Under the pieces are notes generated by a model, which saw nothing but the letters and a program-made list of their open reading frames with translations, did no database searches and was not told the DNA's origin. The position numbers and the translations under genes are program-made. From contig JAJFFQ010000021.1 of the NCBI GenBank assembly GCA_021776565.1, positions 1 through 64,000 of the forward strand: a DNA stretch of 64,000 nucleotides, in the 5' to 3' direction. Of this stretch, positions 29,757 through 38,723 are shown piece by piece (positions within the stretch are counted from its first letter, which is position 1; the number at the start of each line of letters is the position of its first letter). Origin of the DNA: Robiginitomaculum sp. (lineage in GTDB: Bacteria; Pseudomonadota; Alphaproteobacteria; Caulobacterales; Maricaulaceae).

Positions 29757-31385
29757 TTATTCCTCTTTTTCTTCTTTGGATTTCCGTTTGAACTCTGGCG
29801 GTTTGGTAGGCAATGGTTTGCGTGGTAATCTCTCATCACGCATCGCTGCATGATACAGGAAAGTAGCCATAATAACGGCGGCCTGTTTCAGATCAGCTTC
29901 TGATACATGATCCAGTGTATCAATTTGCGTGTGATGCAAACGAGAACCATAATCCAGCGGGTCTTGAATGAACTGAAAGGCTGGCAGCCCCACCCATTGG
30001 AAAAACAAATGATCGGTACCGCCCGTTTTATTGAGCGAAACCGTGTTGGCCCCCAAATCTTCAAAAGGCGAAAACCAGCGTTCAAAAATTGGCTTTAGTG
30101 CTGCATTACCTTCGCCGTAAATGCCGCGAATTTTTCCCGATCCATTATCCAGATTAAAATAGGCGGACAGTTTTTGGTGCCCTGGTTTTGTCGTGATGGG
30201 CCAGCTTTCCTTAAACCAGAAAAAGGCGGGTAGCGCAGAACGCTCCTCATCATCAATCACCGGACGATCGGCCAAACGGGAGCGCACATACTGTTCTGAG
30301 CCATAAAGCCCCTGCTCTTCACCGCCCCAAAGTGCGAAACGGATGGTGCGCTTTGGCTTTATATTCAAGGCAGCGAGAATACGAGCCGCCTCCATGACAA
30401 CAGCAGATCCAGCGCCGTTATCTACGGCACCGTCACCGATAAACCAGCTATCCAGATGCGCACCGGCCATAACAATTTGCGGATTTGATCCCTTACCCGG
30501 AATTTCAGCCAGTGTGTTATAAGCCTTTGTGTCCTCATCATGGTATTGAGCAACGACCTCAATGCGTAAAGAAACAGGCATATCGCGATCGAGTATGCGT
30601 AAAATGCGCTCATAATCCTCCGTTGACATGGCGATGGCCGGAATTTCAGGCGATTGACCGGTTTTATGCAAATAAGCCGAAGCTTCAATCATGGCTGCAT
30701 CGCGTGGGCTGCGACGAACAACGGCGACGGCTCCTTCTTTCTTGAGAAAGGCAAAAAGCTCTTGTTCAAAAAGGAACCGCTTTTCAAATGCCTTTGAATC
30801 CTGAGGCTCGCCAACAGGAACATTGAAATCCGTTCGAGCCTCCAACTCATCATCACTAAGGCGTCTGTATTTTGGCATTGACGGGTCTTTTGAGCTTGCT
30901 TTTTTCGCCTTGTTCAGCAGAACAATTTTTCCATCCAGTTCGCCTTCGTATTTTTCAAAGTCCTTATCAGAGTCTATCTTGATTAATACAACTTCACCCT
31001 GCACCGGCCCATCCGTGCCCGGATGCCAACTAAGCGGCAATGCATATAATTGTGCCTCTCGCGGCGCAGTCATTGTCACCACAGATTTTGTAAAACTCCA
31101 TCCGCGGCCAAACTCAAAGCCTTCCAGTTCACCGTTTTTCAATCCCCATTCACGGAATTTTTCCAGTGTCCAATCATTCGCTTGACGTAATTGCGGCGAG
31201 CCGGTCAGACGCGGGCCGATAATATCAGTCATATAACCCAGGGTATCCATGACATGAGAGTGATTAAAACCCTCATCCCGAATACGATTGACCATATCCA
31301 GATCAACAGGCTCTTGTGCGTTGGCCATACCAGCAACGGCTATGCTGATACACAAAGCCATTGTTTTCAGCGTTGTTTTATACAT
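29757..31385 (-). CDS. Secreted M28-family metallopeptidase with PA-domain region
   Basis: 542 residues. A signal peptide ends near residue 24 (GMANAQ). The N-terminal part and a PA-like insert (about 100-250) precede the M28 catalytic domain. Zinc ligands are visible: GAHLDSW, AVDNGAGS, WGGEEQGLYGS, YFNLDNG and RLHHTQIDTLDHV. It should be an aminopeptidase or carboxypeptidase-type enzyme of the periplasm. The C-terminus is a lysine- and glutamate-rich tail. Upstream lies a 655-bp stretch with phased repeats. Confidence 0.92.
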   Translation of the reverse strand: MYKTTLKTMALCISIAVAGMANAQEPVDLDMVNRIRDEGFNHSHVMDTLGYMTDIIGPRLTGSPQLRQANDWTLEKFREWGLKNGELEGFEFGRGWSFTKSVVTMTAPREAQLYALPLSWHPGTDGPVQGEVVLIKIDSDKDFEKYEGELDGKIVLLNKAKKASSKDPSMPKYRRLSDDELEARTDFNVPVGEPQDSKAFEKRFLFEQELFAFLKKEGAVAVVRRSPRDAAMIEASAYLHKTGQSPEIPAIAMSTEDYERILRILDRDMPVSLRIEVVAQYHDEDTKAYNTLAEIPGKGSNPQIVMAGAHLDSWFIGDGAVDNGAGSAVVMEAARILAALNIKPKRTIRFALWGGEEQGLYGSEQYVRSRLADRPVIDDEERSALPAFFWFKESWPITTKPGHQKLSAYFNLDNGSGKIRGIYGEGNAALKPIFERWFSPFEDLGANTVSLNKTGGTDHLFFQWVGLPAFQFIQDPLDYGSRLHHTQIDTLDHVSEADLKQAAVIMATFLYHAAMRDERLPRKPLPTKPPEFKRKSKEEKEE

Positions 31386-31592
31386 GATGCAGTTCCCTTT
31401 TTTATGATTGGAAGCTATACATGTTTCTCAAAGAGGCTACATCAAAAAAAATCATGGATGCGCTCATTAGGGTTCTGGCATCCCCTATGCCATTCCGGCA
31501 ACCCTGACTTGTATGACATCAATATCCAAATTACACGATTATAGAGATGCTGTGCAAAGAGTGGATAAACTCATTTTATCCCCGACTAATGC

Positions 31593-31696
31593 AGGGTCAC
31601 ACAGGGACAATAAGGGTCATTTGAGGGGCATTTCAGGGACAAATTAGCCATTATAAGGGTCAGCCAAGGGACATGAGGTGTCCCTCATGTGTCCCT
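31593..31696 (+). repeat. Helically phased AGGGNCA array, copy R2
   Basis: AGGGNCA units start at 31593 (T), 31603 (A), 31613 (T), 31624 (G), 31635 (A), 31656 (T) and 31667 (A), with a degenerate TTAGCCA filling the 31646 position. Steps are 10-11 bp, one DNA turn. Two inverted units TGTCCCT follow at 31679 and 31690. The reverse complement of the central part aligns with R1 at 147-237. Confidence 0.85.
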
Positions 31697-31709
31697 TGAG
31701 TGTGGATAT

Positions 31710-31733
31710 GGGGATAAGTTGTTGCTTATCCCC
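31710..31733. other. Perfect hairpin GGGGATAAG-TTGTTG-CTTATCCCC
   Basis: A 9-bp perfect stem with a 6-base loop directly follows the R2 array. No T-run follows on either strand, so it is not a typical terminator. Each arm contains a DnaA-box-like TTATCCCC. Confidence 0.7.
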
Positions 31734-31739
31734 TCCACT

Positions 31740-31828
31740 CGTCATTGCGGCCCTCACTTTCGTAAGCGTAAACTGGCCGGAACCCATTTTGATGCATCAA
31801 GGTGGATTGCGGTCTTCACCGCAATGAC
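31740..31828. repeat. REP/MITE-like palindromic element
   Basis: Terminal inverted repeats GTCATTGCGG (31741-31750) and CCGCAATGAC (31819-31828) enclose a spacer with an internal GCGGTCTTCACCGC hairpin. Elements with GTCATTGCGG...CCGCAATGAC ends are common dispersed intergenic repeats in bacteria. Confidence 0.7.
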
Positions 31829-31987
31829 ACCGTTTTGGAGATTTGACTTTGTTAGAAATACCCCAGATTTATCCAACCGGGAACGCTGGTGATGTATGAT
31901 TGTGGCTGGTTGGGTATTGATACCAGGGTTGCCGAGTCACAGACCCGGGATTTCGAATAAGGTATTTTGACATTGTGAATACAGTTC

Positions 31988-32017
31988 AAAAAAGGGCGGT
32001 GCACAGACACCGCCCTT
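31988..32017 (-). terminator. Rho-independent terminator of the M16 peptidase gene
   Basis: Read on the minus strand, AAGGGCGGTG pairs with CACCGCCCTT around a short loop and is followed by a T-run. It lies about 25 bp after the M16 stop. Confidence 0.9.
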
Positions 32018-32040
32018 CCCCATAAGACAGCACAACCACC

Positions 32041-34797
32041 CTATTCGAGTTTTTTGCCATCCTCGTCCCAGATTTCCAGCGTGCCGAGGTTTAGCGTCTC
32101 AATGCCTTCGCGGATTTTTTCTATGTCGCCAACAATGATCCAGGTCAGTTTTTCAGGCACAATCACCTTGCTTTGTGCATTGACGCTGTCGGCGGTCATG
32201 GCGTTATATTTTGCCTTCAATGTTGTTGGATATTCATAAGGACGACCATAGCGGGCAGAGGATTGTAAACTGCCCAGCACTGCTGCGGCGGTTTCATACT
32301 GACCGGGCAGGCTGTTGGTGTTATTCTTGACCACCTTGGCCAGTTCTTCTGCTGTTGCCGGACGGCTACTTTTGAATTCTGTGAATTCTTTCATTAGTTC
32401 GGCCAGAGATTCTTTGGTTTTGTCGGTCTGCACCGGCGCATAAACCAGCCAGGGGCGCTGTCCTCTGGCCCCCTGGGTGAAGGTAAAGGCACCGTATGAC
32501 CAGTGCTTGTCTTCGCGCAAATTCATATTGACCCGGGCGGTAAACTGACCACCCAGAACACCATTCATGGCATCAATGCTCAGACTGTCCGGTGATGTGC
32601 CGGGCGGTATCAGTTCGCCAGCCAGTATCAGCGTTTGCGGGGAATGTTTTTTATCAATCAGGATTATCTTGCCCGTTTCTGGCAGTGAGACCATACCGAT
32701 GTTTTTGCCAGGTTTGGCTGTCACTGGTGCTTTCCAGCCTCCAAATACCCTGTTCAGTTCTGGCAGAATTTTTTCCAGAGTCGTATCCCCAACCACAAAC
32801 AAGGCGCCATTGTCCGGACGTAACCAGCTGTTTTTGAAATTCAGCAGATCATCACGTGTTATGGAATTGATCGACCCCACTGTTCCCGAGCCGGTAAAGG
32901 GGACGCCATAGGCATGATCCTTGCCATATAGCGCCGGTGGCAACAGGCGCAAAGCCAGTTGTACCGGTTGTGATTTTTCCCGGGCGATATTGGCAATCCA
33001 TAATTTACGTGCGCGTTCAATTTCTTCGCTTGCGAAAGTCGGGCGTAAAATCACATCGGCCATAATATCAAGTGAAGTTGCCAGGTTTTGCTTGAGGGCG
33101 GATAGTGTTACGGTTGAGGTATCCAGACCAGAACCAGTATTAAGCCGTGCGCCCAAAGTTTCCAGCTTTTCGCTTAGCGCCAACGCACCCAATTTACCGG
33201 CACCTTCGTCAAGCAATGACATGGCAAAGGATGAGGTTCCCAGTTTAGCGCCCTGATCGGCACCGTAACCAGCATCAAATTGCATGGCGATATTTATAAC
33301 CGGCACCGCATGACGTTCGGCAAAAACCAGCTTCATACCGTTATTTAAGGTTGCCTCTTTAACGACAGGAAAGGACAAATCTGGCAAACCACCAACGGCT
33401 GGCAAACCGGCAGAACGATCCACCTCAACTTCAGTTATCTGGTGTTTGCCAAAGGGCAAAACATTAAGCTGGTAATACGGTTTTCCAACCCATTCACGAA
33501 ACGCGTACTGAACCGATCTGACATCTGCGGCGTTGATCCAGTTCAAACGGGTTTTGTAAAACCCGGGATCACCAGCATAAAGCGCGCCTTGCGCCAGGGT
33601 CACCGCCTTGCCGCCAAAACCGCCAATGCGTTCCAGACCGCGCACGGCCCCGGCATTGATTTTGGTTTTGGCGCGTTTCAACTCCTCACGATTTGGGCCT
33701 TTGGCAAAAAAGCCAGCACTGATCCGGTCAATAATGTCTTCAATTTTCTGTAAATCTGCATCTGGTTTTGCCGTGATGTCGATAGAGAATATACTGGCCA
33801 GCTCATGAGACTCTACATTGACCGATACAGCCGTTGCCAGCTCACGCTCATAAACAAGTTCTTTATAAAAACGTGAGTTTTTACCTGAACCCAGAACCGA
33901 AGCTGCCAAATCCAGCATAACCTTGTCTTGTGTGGATCGACCCGGCACCGCCCATTGGCGGTAAATGCGTGCTTGTGGCACTGAATCCGTTATGATTTCG
34001 CGTTTGTTTTCGCTCTTGACCGGTATCCATGAGGTCATGTGCGCCAGGGGTGGCCCAGCCTTGATGTCGCCAAAGTATCTGGTCACTTTTTCCCGTGCCG
34101 TGGCCGCATCAATATCGCCGGCCAGCACCAATACCGTATTGGCCGCGCCATAGTATTCACCAAACCATGATTTCACATCCTCCAGCGAGGCGGCATCAAG
34201 ATCGGCCATAGAGCCAATGGTGCTGTGATGATAGGGATGACCTTCGGGAAACACACCATACCCCAAACGATATTGTGCCATACCATAAGGGTTATTATCG
34301 CCCTGGCGTTTCTCATTTTGCACAACACCGCGTTGTTCATCCAGGGTTTTCTGGTCAATGGCCCCCAGCAAATGACCCATGCGATCCGATTCCATCCACA
34401 AGGCCATATCAAGCGCCGGTGTGGGCACGGTTTCAAAATAATTGGTGCGGTCAAGCCAGGTGGTGCCGTTCATTCCAGTGGCGCCAACGGCCTCAAATGG
34501 TTCAAAAAATTCACCCGGATGGTTTTCTGAACCGTTAAACATCAAATGTTCAAATAAATGGGCAAAGCCGGTTTTTCCCTTTGGCTCATCCTTGGAACCC
34601 ACATGATACCAGATGCTAACCGCTATGATGGGGGCTTTGCGATCTTCATGAACGATAACGCGCAAGCCATTGGGCAGGGTAAATTGCTCGTAAGCAACGT
34701 TTATGTCCGGCGCTTGTGCCAGGGCCGTTGTACCCAAGGTGCCTGTGCTCAATGCAATTGCCGTAGCGCCCGCAATCAGAAATTTTTTCAATGTCAT
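32041..34797 (-). CDS. Secreted M16 (pitrilysin) family zinc peptidase, two-domain form
   Basis: 918 residues from ATG 34797 with GAGG upstream. A signal peptide ends near TTALAQA (residue 29). The active HXXEH motif is HLFEH (His80, Glu83, His84) in the N-terminal half. The second half repeats the fold but lacks this motif, as expected for the inactive partner of a fused M16 pair. The C-terminal half has the typical LLDEGAGKL-like segment. It probably degrades peptides in the periplasm. Divergent from glmS, with 260 bp between the starts. Confidence 0.92.
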   Translation of the reverse strand: MTLKKFLIAGATAIALSTGTLGTTALAQAPDINVAYEQFTLPNGLRVIVHEDRKAPIIAVSIWYHVGSKDEPKGKTGFAHLFEHLMFNGSENHPGEFFEPFEAVGATGMNGTTWLDRTNYFETVPTPALDMALWMESDRMGHLLGAIDQKTLDEQRGVVQNEKRQGDNNPYGMAQYRLGYGVFPEGHPYHHSTIGSMADLDAASLEDVKSWFGEYYGAANTVLVLAGDIDAATAREKVTRYFGDIKAGPPLAHMTSWIPVKSENKREIITDSVPQARIYRQWAVPGRSTQDKVMLDLAASVLGSGKNSRFYKELVYERELATAVSVNVESHELASIFSIDITAKPDADLQKIEDIIDRISAGFFAKGPNREELKRAKTKINAGAVRGLERIGGFGGKAVTLAQGALYAGDPGFYKTRLNWINAADVRSVQYAFREWVGKPYYQLNVLPFGKHQITEVEVDRSAGLPAVGGLPDLSFPVVKEATLNNGMKLVFAERHAVPVINIAMQFDAGYGADQGAKLGTSSFAMSLLDEGAGKLGALALSEKLETLGARLNTGSGLDTSTVTLSALKQNLATSLDIMADVILRPTFASEEIERARKLWIANIAREKSQPVQLALRLLPPALYGKDHAYGVPFTGSGTVGSINSITRDDLLNFKNSWLRPDNGALFVVGDTTLEKILPELNRVFGGWKAPVTAKPGKNIGMVSLPETGKIILIDKKHSPQTLILAGELIPPGTSPDSLSIDAMNGVLGGQFTARVNMNLREDKHWSYGAFTFTQGARGQRPWLVYAPVQTDKTKESLAELMKEFTEFKSSRPATAEELAKVVKNNTNSLPGQYETAAAVLGSLQSSARYGRPYEYPTTLKAKYNAMTADSVNAQSKVIVPEKLTWIIVGDIEKIREGIETLNLGTLEIWDEDGKKLE

Positions 34798-34973
34798 GAT
34801 GGATCCTCGACTTTTTGATGTTCCCCGGCAAAATTTATCTGCGCTATGTTGACGCATGTTGTTTCACATTGCCTGATAATGCCCAAGGAGTGCAAGGCGT
34901 AAAAGATGAACTTTTGGTCAGACTTGCCTTGCAATCAATAGAAACAACAATTGATTTGGGTCTGAACTCATTT

Positions 34974-34990
34974 GTTGTAAATATTACAAC
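34974..34990. promoter_or_regulatory. Operator-like inverted repeat upstream of glmS
   Basis: GTTGTAA-ATA-TTACAAC is a perfect 7-bp inverted repeat with a 3-base centre, 67 bp before the glmS ATG, in the divergent region shared with the M16 gene. This shape fits a dimeric regulator. I do not recognise the specific family. Confidence 0.5.
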
Positions 34991-35057
34991 TCTCATGGTA
35001 CAGAGCTTGCTTGTATTAAGCTAAAATGTCCCAACCTGGCCTAGCGGAGAAAATTGT

Positions 35058-36881
35058 ATGTGCGGCATTGTTGGTATTGTAAGCAATCAGCCGGTCAGCA
35101 ACCGTCTGGTTGAGGGTTTGACACGGCTGGAATATCGCGGATATGATTCTGCCGGTATTGCCGTGGTCAATGGTCAGGGCATCGTGCGCCGCCGCTCACC
35201 TGGTAAAATCATCAATTTACAACATGTTTTGGATGATGCCCCTATTGAGGGCACATGCGGGATCGCCCATACACGCTGGGCCACCCATGGCAAACCCAAC
35301 ATGGAAAATGCTCATCCGCACCAGGCGGGTAATGTTGCCATTGTCCACAATGGAATTATCGAGAATTTCAAAATTTTGCGCGAGGAACTGGCCCGTGAAG
35401 GTCATGTGTTTGCCACACAAACAGACTCAGAGGTGATCGCCCACCTTATCCAGCACCATCTTGATAAAGGCATGGACGAGGAAAGCGCATTTCTGGCCTG
35501 TTTTGAACGGCTTGAAGGTGCCTATGCGGTTGCCGCCCTTGTTGGCAAGGACAACCAGACGCTTTACGCCGCCCGCCATGGTAGCCCACTGGTGGTAGGC
35601 TTTGGGACAGGCGAGATGTTTGTTGGCTCTGATGCTTTTGCCCTGGCTCCCTTTACCAAACGGGTTCTTTACCTGGAAGAAGGTGATAGCGCCGTTGTGA
35701 AAATCGATGACGTTTGCGTACGTGATAAGTCTGGTCAAGTTGTGACACGCGAAATACTGACGGCCAGCATTTCAGCGGTGATGGCAGAGAAGGGCAATTA
35801 TCGTCATTTCATGGAAAAAGAAATCCATGAGCAGCCAGAGGCGCTGGCCCGTACCATGGCCGCCTATATGGATCAGGAAACTGATCTGCCATCTTTGGGT
35901 AATGCGGCACCTTTGCTTAAAAATGCTGATCGCCTTGTGGCCATTGCCTGTGGCACCGCCTATCTGGCGGCCTCGGTTGGCAAATACTGGTTTGAAGGTC
36001 TGGCCGGTGTGCATGTGGAAACTGATATTGCTTCGGAATTTCGCTATCGCACGCCAGCACTACCGCAAAATGGCACCGCCCTGTTTATCTCTCAATCTGG
36101 CGAAACCGCCGACACACTGGCCGCCATGCGCTATTGCAATCGTGCAAACCTTGGCACTATTGGTGTTCTCAATGCGCCAGAGTCCTCGATTGCCCGGGAA
36201 ACCAATGCGGTTATGCGCACCCTGGCCGGGCCTGAAATCGGCGTTGCCTCTACCAAGGCTTTTACCGCCCAGCTTGCCGTTCTGGCCATGAGCGCGATCG
36301 GCACGGCTCAATTGCGTGGCCACATGAGCGAAGACGAAGCCCGCACACACGTTAAAGCCCTGGAACAATTACCTGAACTGGCCCAAAAGGCACTTACCGT
36401 CAAAGACCAGTGCGAGGCCATAGCCCCGATCCTGGCCGGTGCCAAACAAACCTTCTTTATCGGACGCGGGGTTTATTATCCTCTGGCACTTGAAGGCGCG
36501 CTTAAACTGAAAGAAGTCACCTATTTGCCCGCCGAAGGCTATGCCGCCGGTGAGCTGAAACACGGCCCCATCGCCCTGATCGAGGATGGCACACCCGTCG
36601 TGGTGATTGCCCCCAGTGATAAGTTGCTAGAAAAAACCATATCCAGTGTTGAAGAGGTTGCCGCACGCGGAGCCAAAATTATTGCCATAACCGATGAGGC
36701 CGGGGCAGAACAGTTCAAAGACCGCACAGAACACATAATTGTGCTGCCTGACATGCCGGGTTTATGTGGGCCAATAATCAGTGCTATTCCTTTGCAATTA
36801 CTTGCTTATTACACCGCACATAAACTGGGAACGAACATGGATCAGCCGCGCAATCTGGCTAAATCAGTTACCGTTGAATAG
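35058..36881 (+). CDS. glmS: Glutamine-fructose-6-phosphate aminotransferase (isomerizing)
   Basis: 607 residues. GlmS makes glucosamine 6-phosphate, the entry to peptidoglycan and LPS amino sugars. The N-terminal nucleophile Cys2 (MCGIVGIV) and the glutaminase motifs TRWATHGKPNMENAHPH are present; two SIS sugar-isomerase domains follow, with CGTAYLAASVGKYWFE and FISQSGETADTLAAMRY, ending at RNLAKSVTVE. A GGAG site precedes the ATG. kdsD follows 45 bp downstream, linking it to cell-envelope sugar synthesis. Confidence 0.97.
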   Translation: MCGIVGIVSNQPVSNRLVEGLTRLEYRGYDSAGIAVVNGQGIVRRRSPGKIINLQHVLDDAPIEGTCGIAHTRWATHGKPNMENAHPHQAGNVAIVHNGIIENFKILREELAREGHVFATQTDSEVIAHLIQHHLDKGMDEESAFLACFERLEGAYAVAALVGKDNQTLYAARHGSPLVVGFGTGEMFVGSDAFALAPFTKRVLYLEEGDSAVVKIDDVCVRDKSGQVVTREILTASISAVMAEKGNYRHFMEKEIHEQPEALARTMAAYMDQETDLPSLGNAAPLLKNADRLVAIACGTAYLAASVGKYWFEGLAGVHVETDIASEFRYRTPALPQNGTALFISQSGETADTLAAMRYCNRANLGTIGVLNAPESSIARETNAVMRTLAGPEIGVASTKAFTAQLAVLAMSAIGTAQLRGHMSEDEARTHVKALEQLPELAQKALTVKDQCEAIAPILAGAKQTFFIGRGVYYPLALEGALKLKEVTYLPAEGYAAGELKHGPIALIEDGTPVVVIAPSDKLLEKTISSVEEVAARGAKIIAITDEAGAEQFKDRTEHIIVLPDMPGLCGPIISAIPLQLLAYYTAHKLGTNMDQPRNLAKSVTVE

Positions 36882-36926
36882 CACCGGCCACTTGCCCATA
36901 CATCCCTAGGCAGGTAAGTCGTTCCG

Positions 36927-37892
36927 ATGAATAACCATAACGATCATAAAACAGCCTACGCCGTCATAGAGGCCGAAGCTGCGGCATTGACTACGTTAGC
37001 TCAAGAACTTGATGGTGTTGCGTTCTCAAGGGCTGTACAGACCCTTTTGCAAACACAAGGGCATTGCATCATTCTGGGCATGGGAAAATCCGGCCATATA
37101 GGGCGTAAAATTGCCGCGACACTGGCTTCAACCGGCACACCTTCATTTTTTGTCCACCCCGCCGAGGCCAGCCATGGGGATCTGGGCATGCTTACCCCCG
37201 GCTCTACCGTTCTGGCGATTTCTAACTCTGGCGAAAGCCGCGAACTGGTGGATACCCTGCGCTATTGTACCGGGCGCGATATTCCGATTATCGCCATAAC
37301 CTGTCGGGCCAACTCAACACTGGGCAAAGCGGCCAATATATTGCTGGCCTTGCCAGAAATAGCTGAGGCTTGTCCCAATGGCCTGGTGCCAACCACCTCC
37401 ATGGCGATGACCTTAGCCTTGGGCGATGCGTTGGCCATCACCGTTATGAAGCGACGCGGGTTTTCTGCACAGGATTTTGGTGACCGGCATCCGGGCGGCA
37501 AACTTGGTCTGCGATTGCAAAGCGTAAACGACTGGATGCTAATGCACACCACGCCCCCCCCTGTTCTACACCTGGACGCCACAGCGCGAGATATACTTGG
37601 CGTTATCACCAAAGGCCGCATGGGCTGCGCCGCCGTGGTCGATGACACCAATGCTCTGGTTGGCATGATTACCGATGGCGATTTGCGCCGGGCGTTGTCA
37701 GATGGGTTTTTTGAAAAAACTGCTCGGGATATAATGACCCCAGCGCCCTATACCGTCTGCGGGCAAGAGCGTATTAGCAATGTGATCGCCCAGTTGACCC
37801 AGCGCCGCATCGCCAATGTATTTGTGGTGGAGGATGGTAAACCTGTCGCCGCCATGCACCTCAAAGACCTTCTTGAAGATGGTTACCTGTAG
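36927..37892 (+). CDS. kdsD: Arabinose-5-phosphate isomerase (KdsD/KpsF/GutQ family)
   Basis: 321 residues. The enzyme converts ribulose 5-phosphate to arabinose 5-phosphate, the precursor of KDO in LPS. An N-terminal SIS domain carries ILGMGKSGHIGRKIAATLASTGTPSFFVHPAEASHGDLGM and ISNSGESRELVD. Two CBS domains follow (about 205-320), ending in FVVEDGKPVAAMHLKDLLEDG. Likely cotranscribed with glmS. The alternative GutQ role cannot be excluded, but no sugar-alcohol genes are near. Confidence 0.93.
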   Translation: MNNHNDHKTAYAVIEAEAAALTTLAQELDGVAFSRAVQTLLQTQGHCIILGMGKSGHIGRKIAATLASTGTPSFFVHPAEASHGDLGMLTPGSTVLAISNSGESRELVDTLRYCTGRDIPIIAITCRANSTLGKAANILLALPEIAEACPNGLVPTTSMAMTLALGDALAITVMKRRGFSAQDFGDRHPGGKLGLRLQSVNDWMLMHTTPPPVLHLDATARDILGVITKGRMGCAAVVDDTNALVGMITDGDLRRALSDGFFEKTARDIMTPAPYTVCGQERISNVIAQLTQRRIANVFVVEDGKPVAAMHLKDLLEDGYL

Positions 37893-37908
37893 GTCAGATA
37901 GCCGTTCT

Positions 37909-38526
37909 TTACGTCGCCAGATCAAAAAACAGAAGATAAATCAGGCGGCCATTGTCCAAACTGGTGCCAAAGCCCGGGCCAGCCGTATGCCAAAGCCATG
38001 GCCGGATAAGCACCAGGCGATTAAAGCGCATGGGTACACGCATGGTGCGCTCCCAGGCATCCGGGTTATGGGTATCATCCAGCAGGATGTTGTTGAATAT
38101 CTTGTTGGCTTCCTTTGGGTCGGAAATCCCCAAAGTGTCAAGATCGGTTTTTTCCAGTAATGCCCGTTCGGTACCGGTGGCCTTGTGGCGAAAAAAATCT
38201 GTGCCGCCCTGACAATCCTCTGGTTTGCTCAGGTATAAAATCCCTGACCAATGACCCTGATCGATATGGACATCGGCCATGCCCTTGTCACCTTCAAGGG
38301 TGATGCGCGCGCCGCCATGCCCGGCATCGGTTTTGGCTTTTAATGGTTCCTGCACAATGCGGGAAATTTCTTCCTCAAGACCGGTTAGCTGCACACGTTT
38401 TGCCGAATTGCGTCCCGGATAACCTTTGGGGCGCAGGTCTTCGGGAAAGTCCACATTGAGTATCGCTTTCCGAAACGCCATAGGGTCTTCGAGAAAATCA
38501 TCAATAACTATAAATGATGTTGTCAT
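37909..38526 (-). CDS. DUF6445 family protein, 2OG-dioxygenase-like
   Basis: 205 residues. A DVHIDQGHWSGILYLSKPED-C-GGTDFFRHKATG segment contains an HxD pair (HID) and downstream conserved residues of the double-stranded beta-helix fold seen in prolyl-hydroxylase-like Fe(II)/2-oxoglutarate enzymes. RPWLWHTAGPGFG follows near the C-terminus with a possible distal histidine. Substrate is unknown. It converges with kdsD (16 bp). The duplicated hutU tail lies about 65 bp upstream of its start. Confidence 0.75.
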   Translation of the reverse strand: MTTSFIVIDDFLEDPMAFRKAILNVDFPEDLRPKGYPGRNSAKRVQLTGLEEEISRIVQEPLKAKTDAGHGGARITLEGDKGMADVHIDQGHWSGILYLSKPEDCQGGTDFFRHKATGTERALLEKTDLDTLGISDPKEANKIFNNILLDDTHNPDAWERTMRVPMRFNRLVLIRPWLWHTAGPGFGTSLDNGRLIYLLFFDLAT

Positions 38527-38559
38527 GGCTATTTCCCGGTTTTCTGTGTTTGTCCACCT

Positions 38560-38667
38560 AAGATAGTTCTATTGCAGAACCTCCGCAAAGGGCAAGTTCA
38601 GTGCGTGTTCACGGGCACAGTCTATGGCCTCCTCATAACCCGCATCGGCATGACGCATAACGCCGGT
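38560..38667 (-). pseudogene. Duplicated 3' end of hutU (remnant copy)
   Basis: 38591-38667 matches 39540-39616 in hutU with one mismatch in 77 bp (A for G at 38653, synonymous). Read as hutU, this copy keeps the frame [20 protein letters not shown] through ALNLP and then continues FAEVLQ to a TAG about 8 codons on. The functional gene instead ends ALNLPGLG. The two copies bracket the parDE cassette in the same orientation. Confidence 0.9.
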
Positions 38668-38723
38668 TGCTCTATTGTAAATTATATTATAGGTATTCTA
38701 TACGCAATTGCGAAAGAAAAATC

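Larger units (their letters stand above)
31560..31734. other. Cluster of DnaA-box-like sites around repeat R2
   Basis: Against TTATCCACA there are sites with one mismatch at 31560-31568 (minus, TTATCCACT), 31701-31709 (minus, ATATCCACA) and 31709-31717 (minus, TTATCCCCA). Two with two mismatches are at 31576-31584 (TTATCCCCG) and 31726-31734 (TTATCCCCT). Five in 175 bp is more than I see in other intergenic stretches. A single TTATCCCCA also lies at 408-416 near R1. Binding is an inference. Confidence 0.45.
31386..32040. other. 655-bp gene-free stretch between the M28 and M16 genes
   Basis: No open frame of family-like character. From left to right it holds about 170 bp of presumed promoter DNA for the M28 gene; DnaA-box-like sites at 31560 and 31576; the phased 7-mer array R2; two further DnaA-box-like sites at 31701 and 31709; a perfect GGGGATAAG/CTTATCCCC hairpin; and a REP-like element. 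About 150 bp without a recognised signal follow, then the M16 terminator. Confidence 0.8.

Noticed and set aside
34858-35057. glmS ribozyme upstream of glmS
   Set aside because: That ribozyme is known from Firmicutes; nothing here matches its core and the leader is short.
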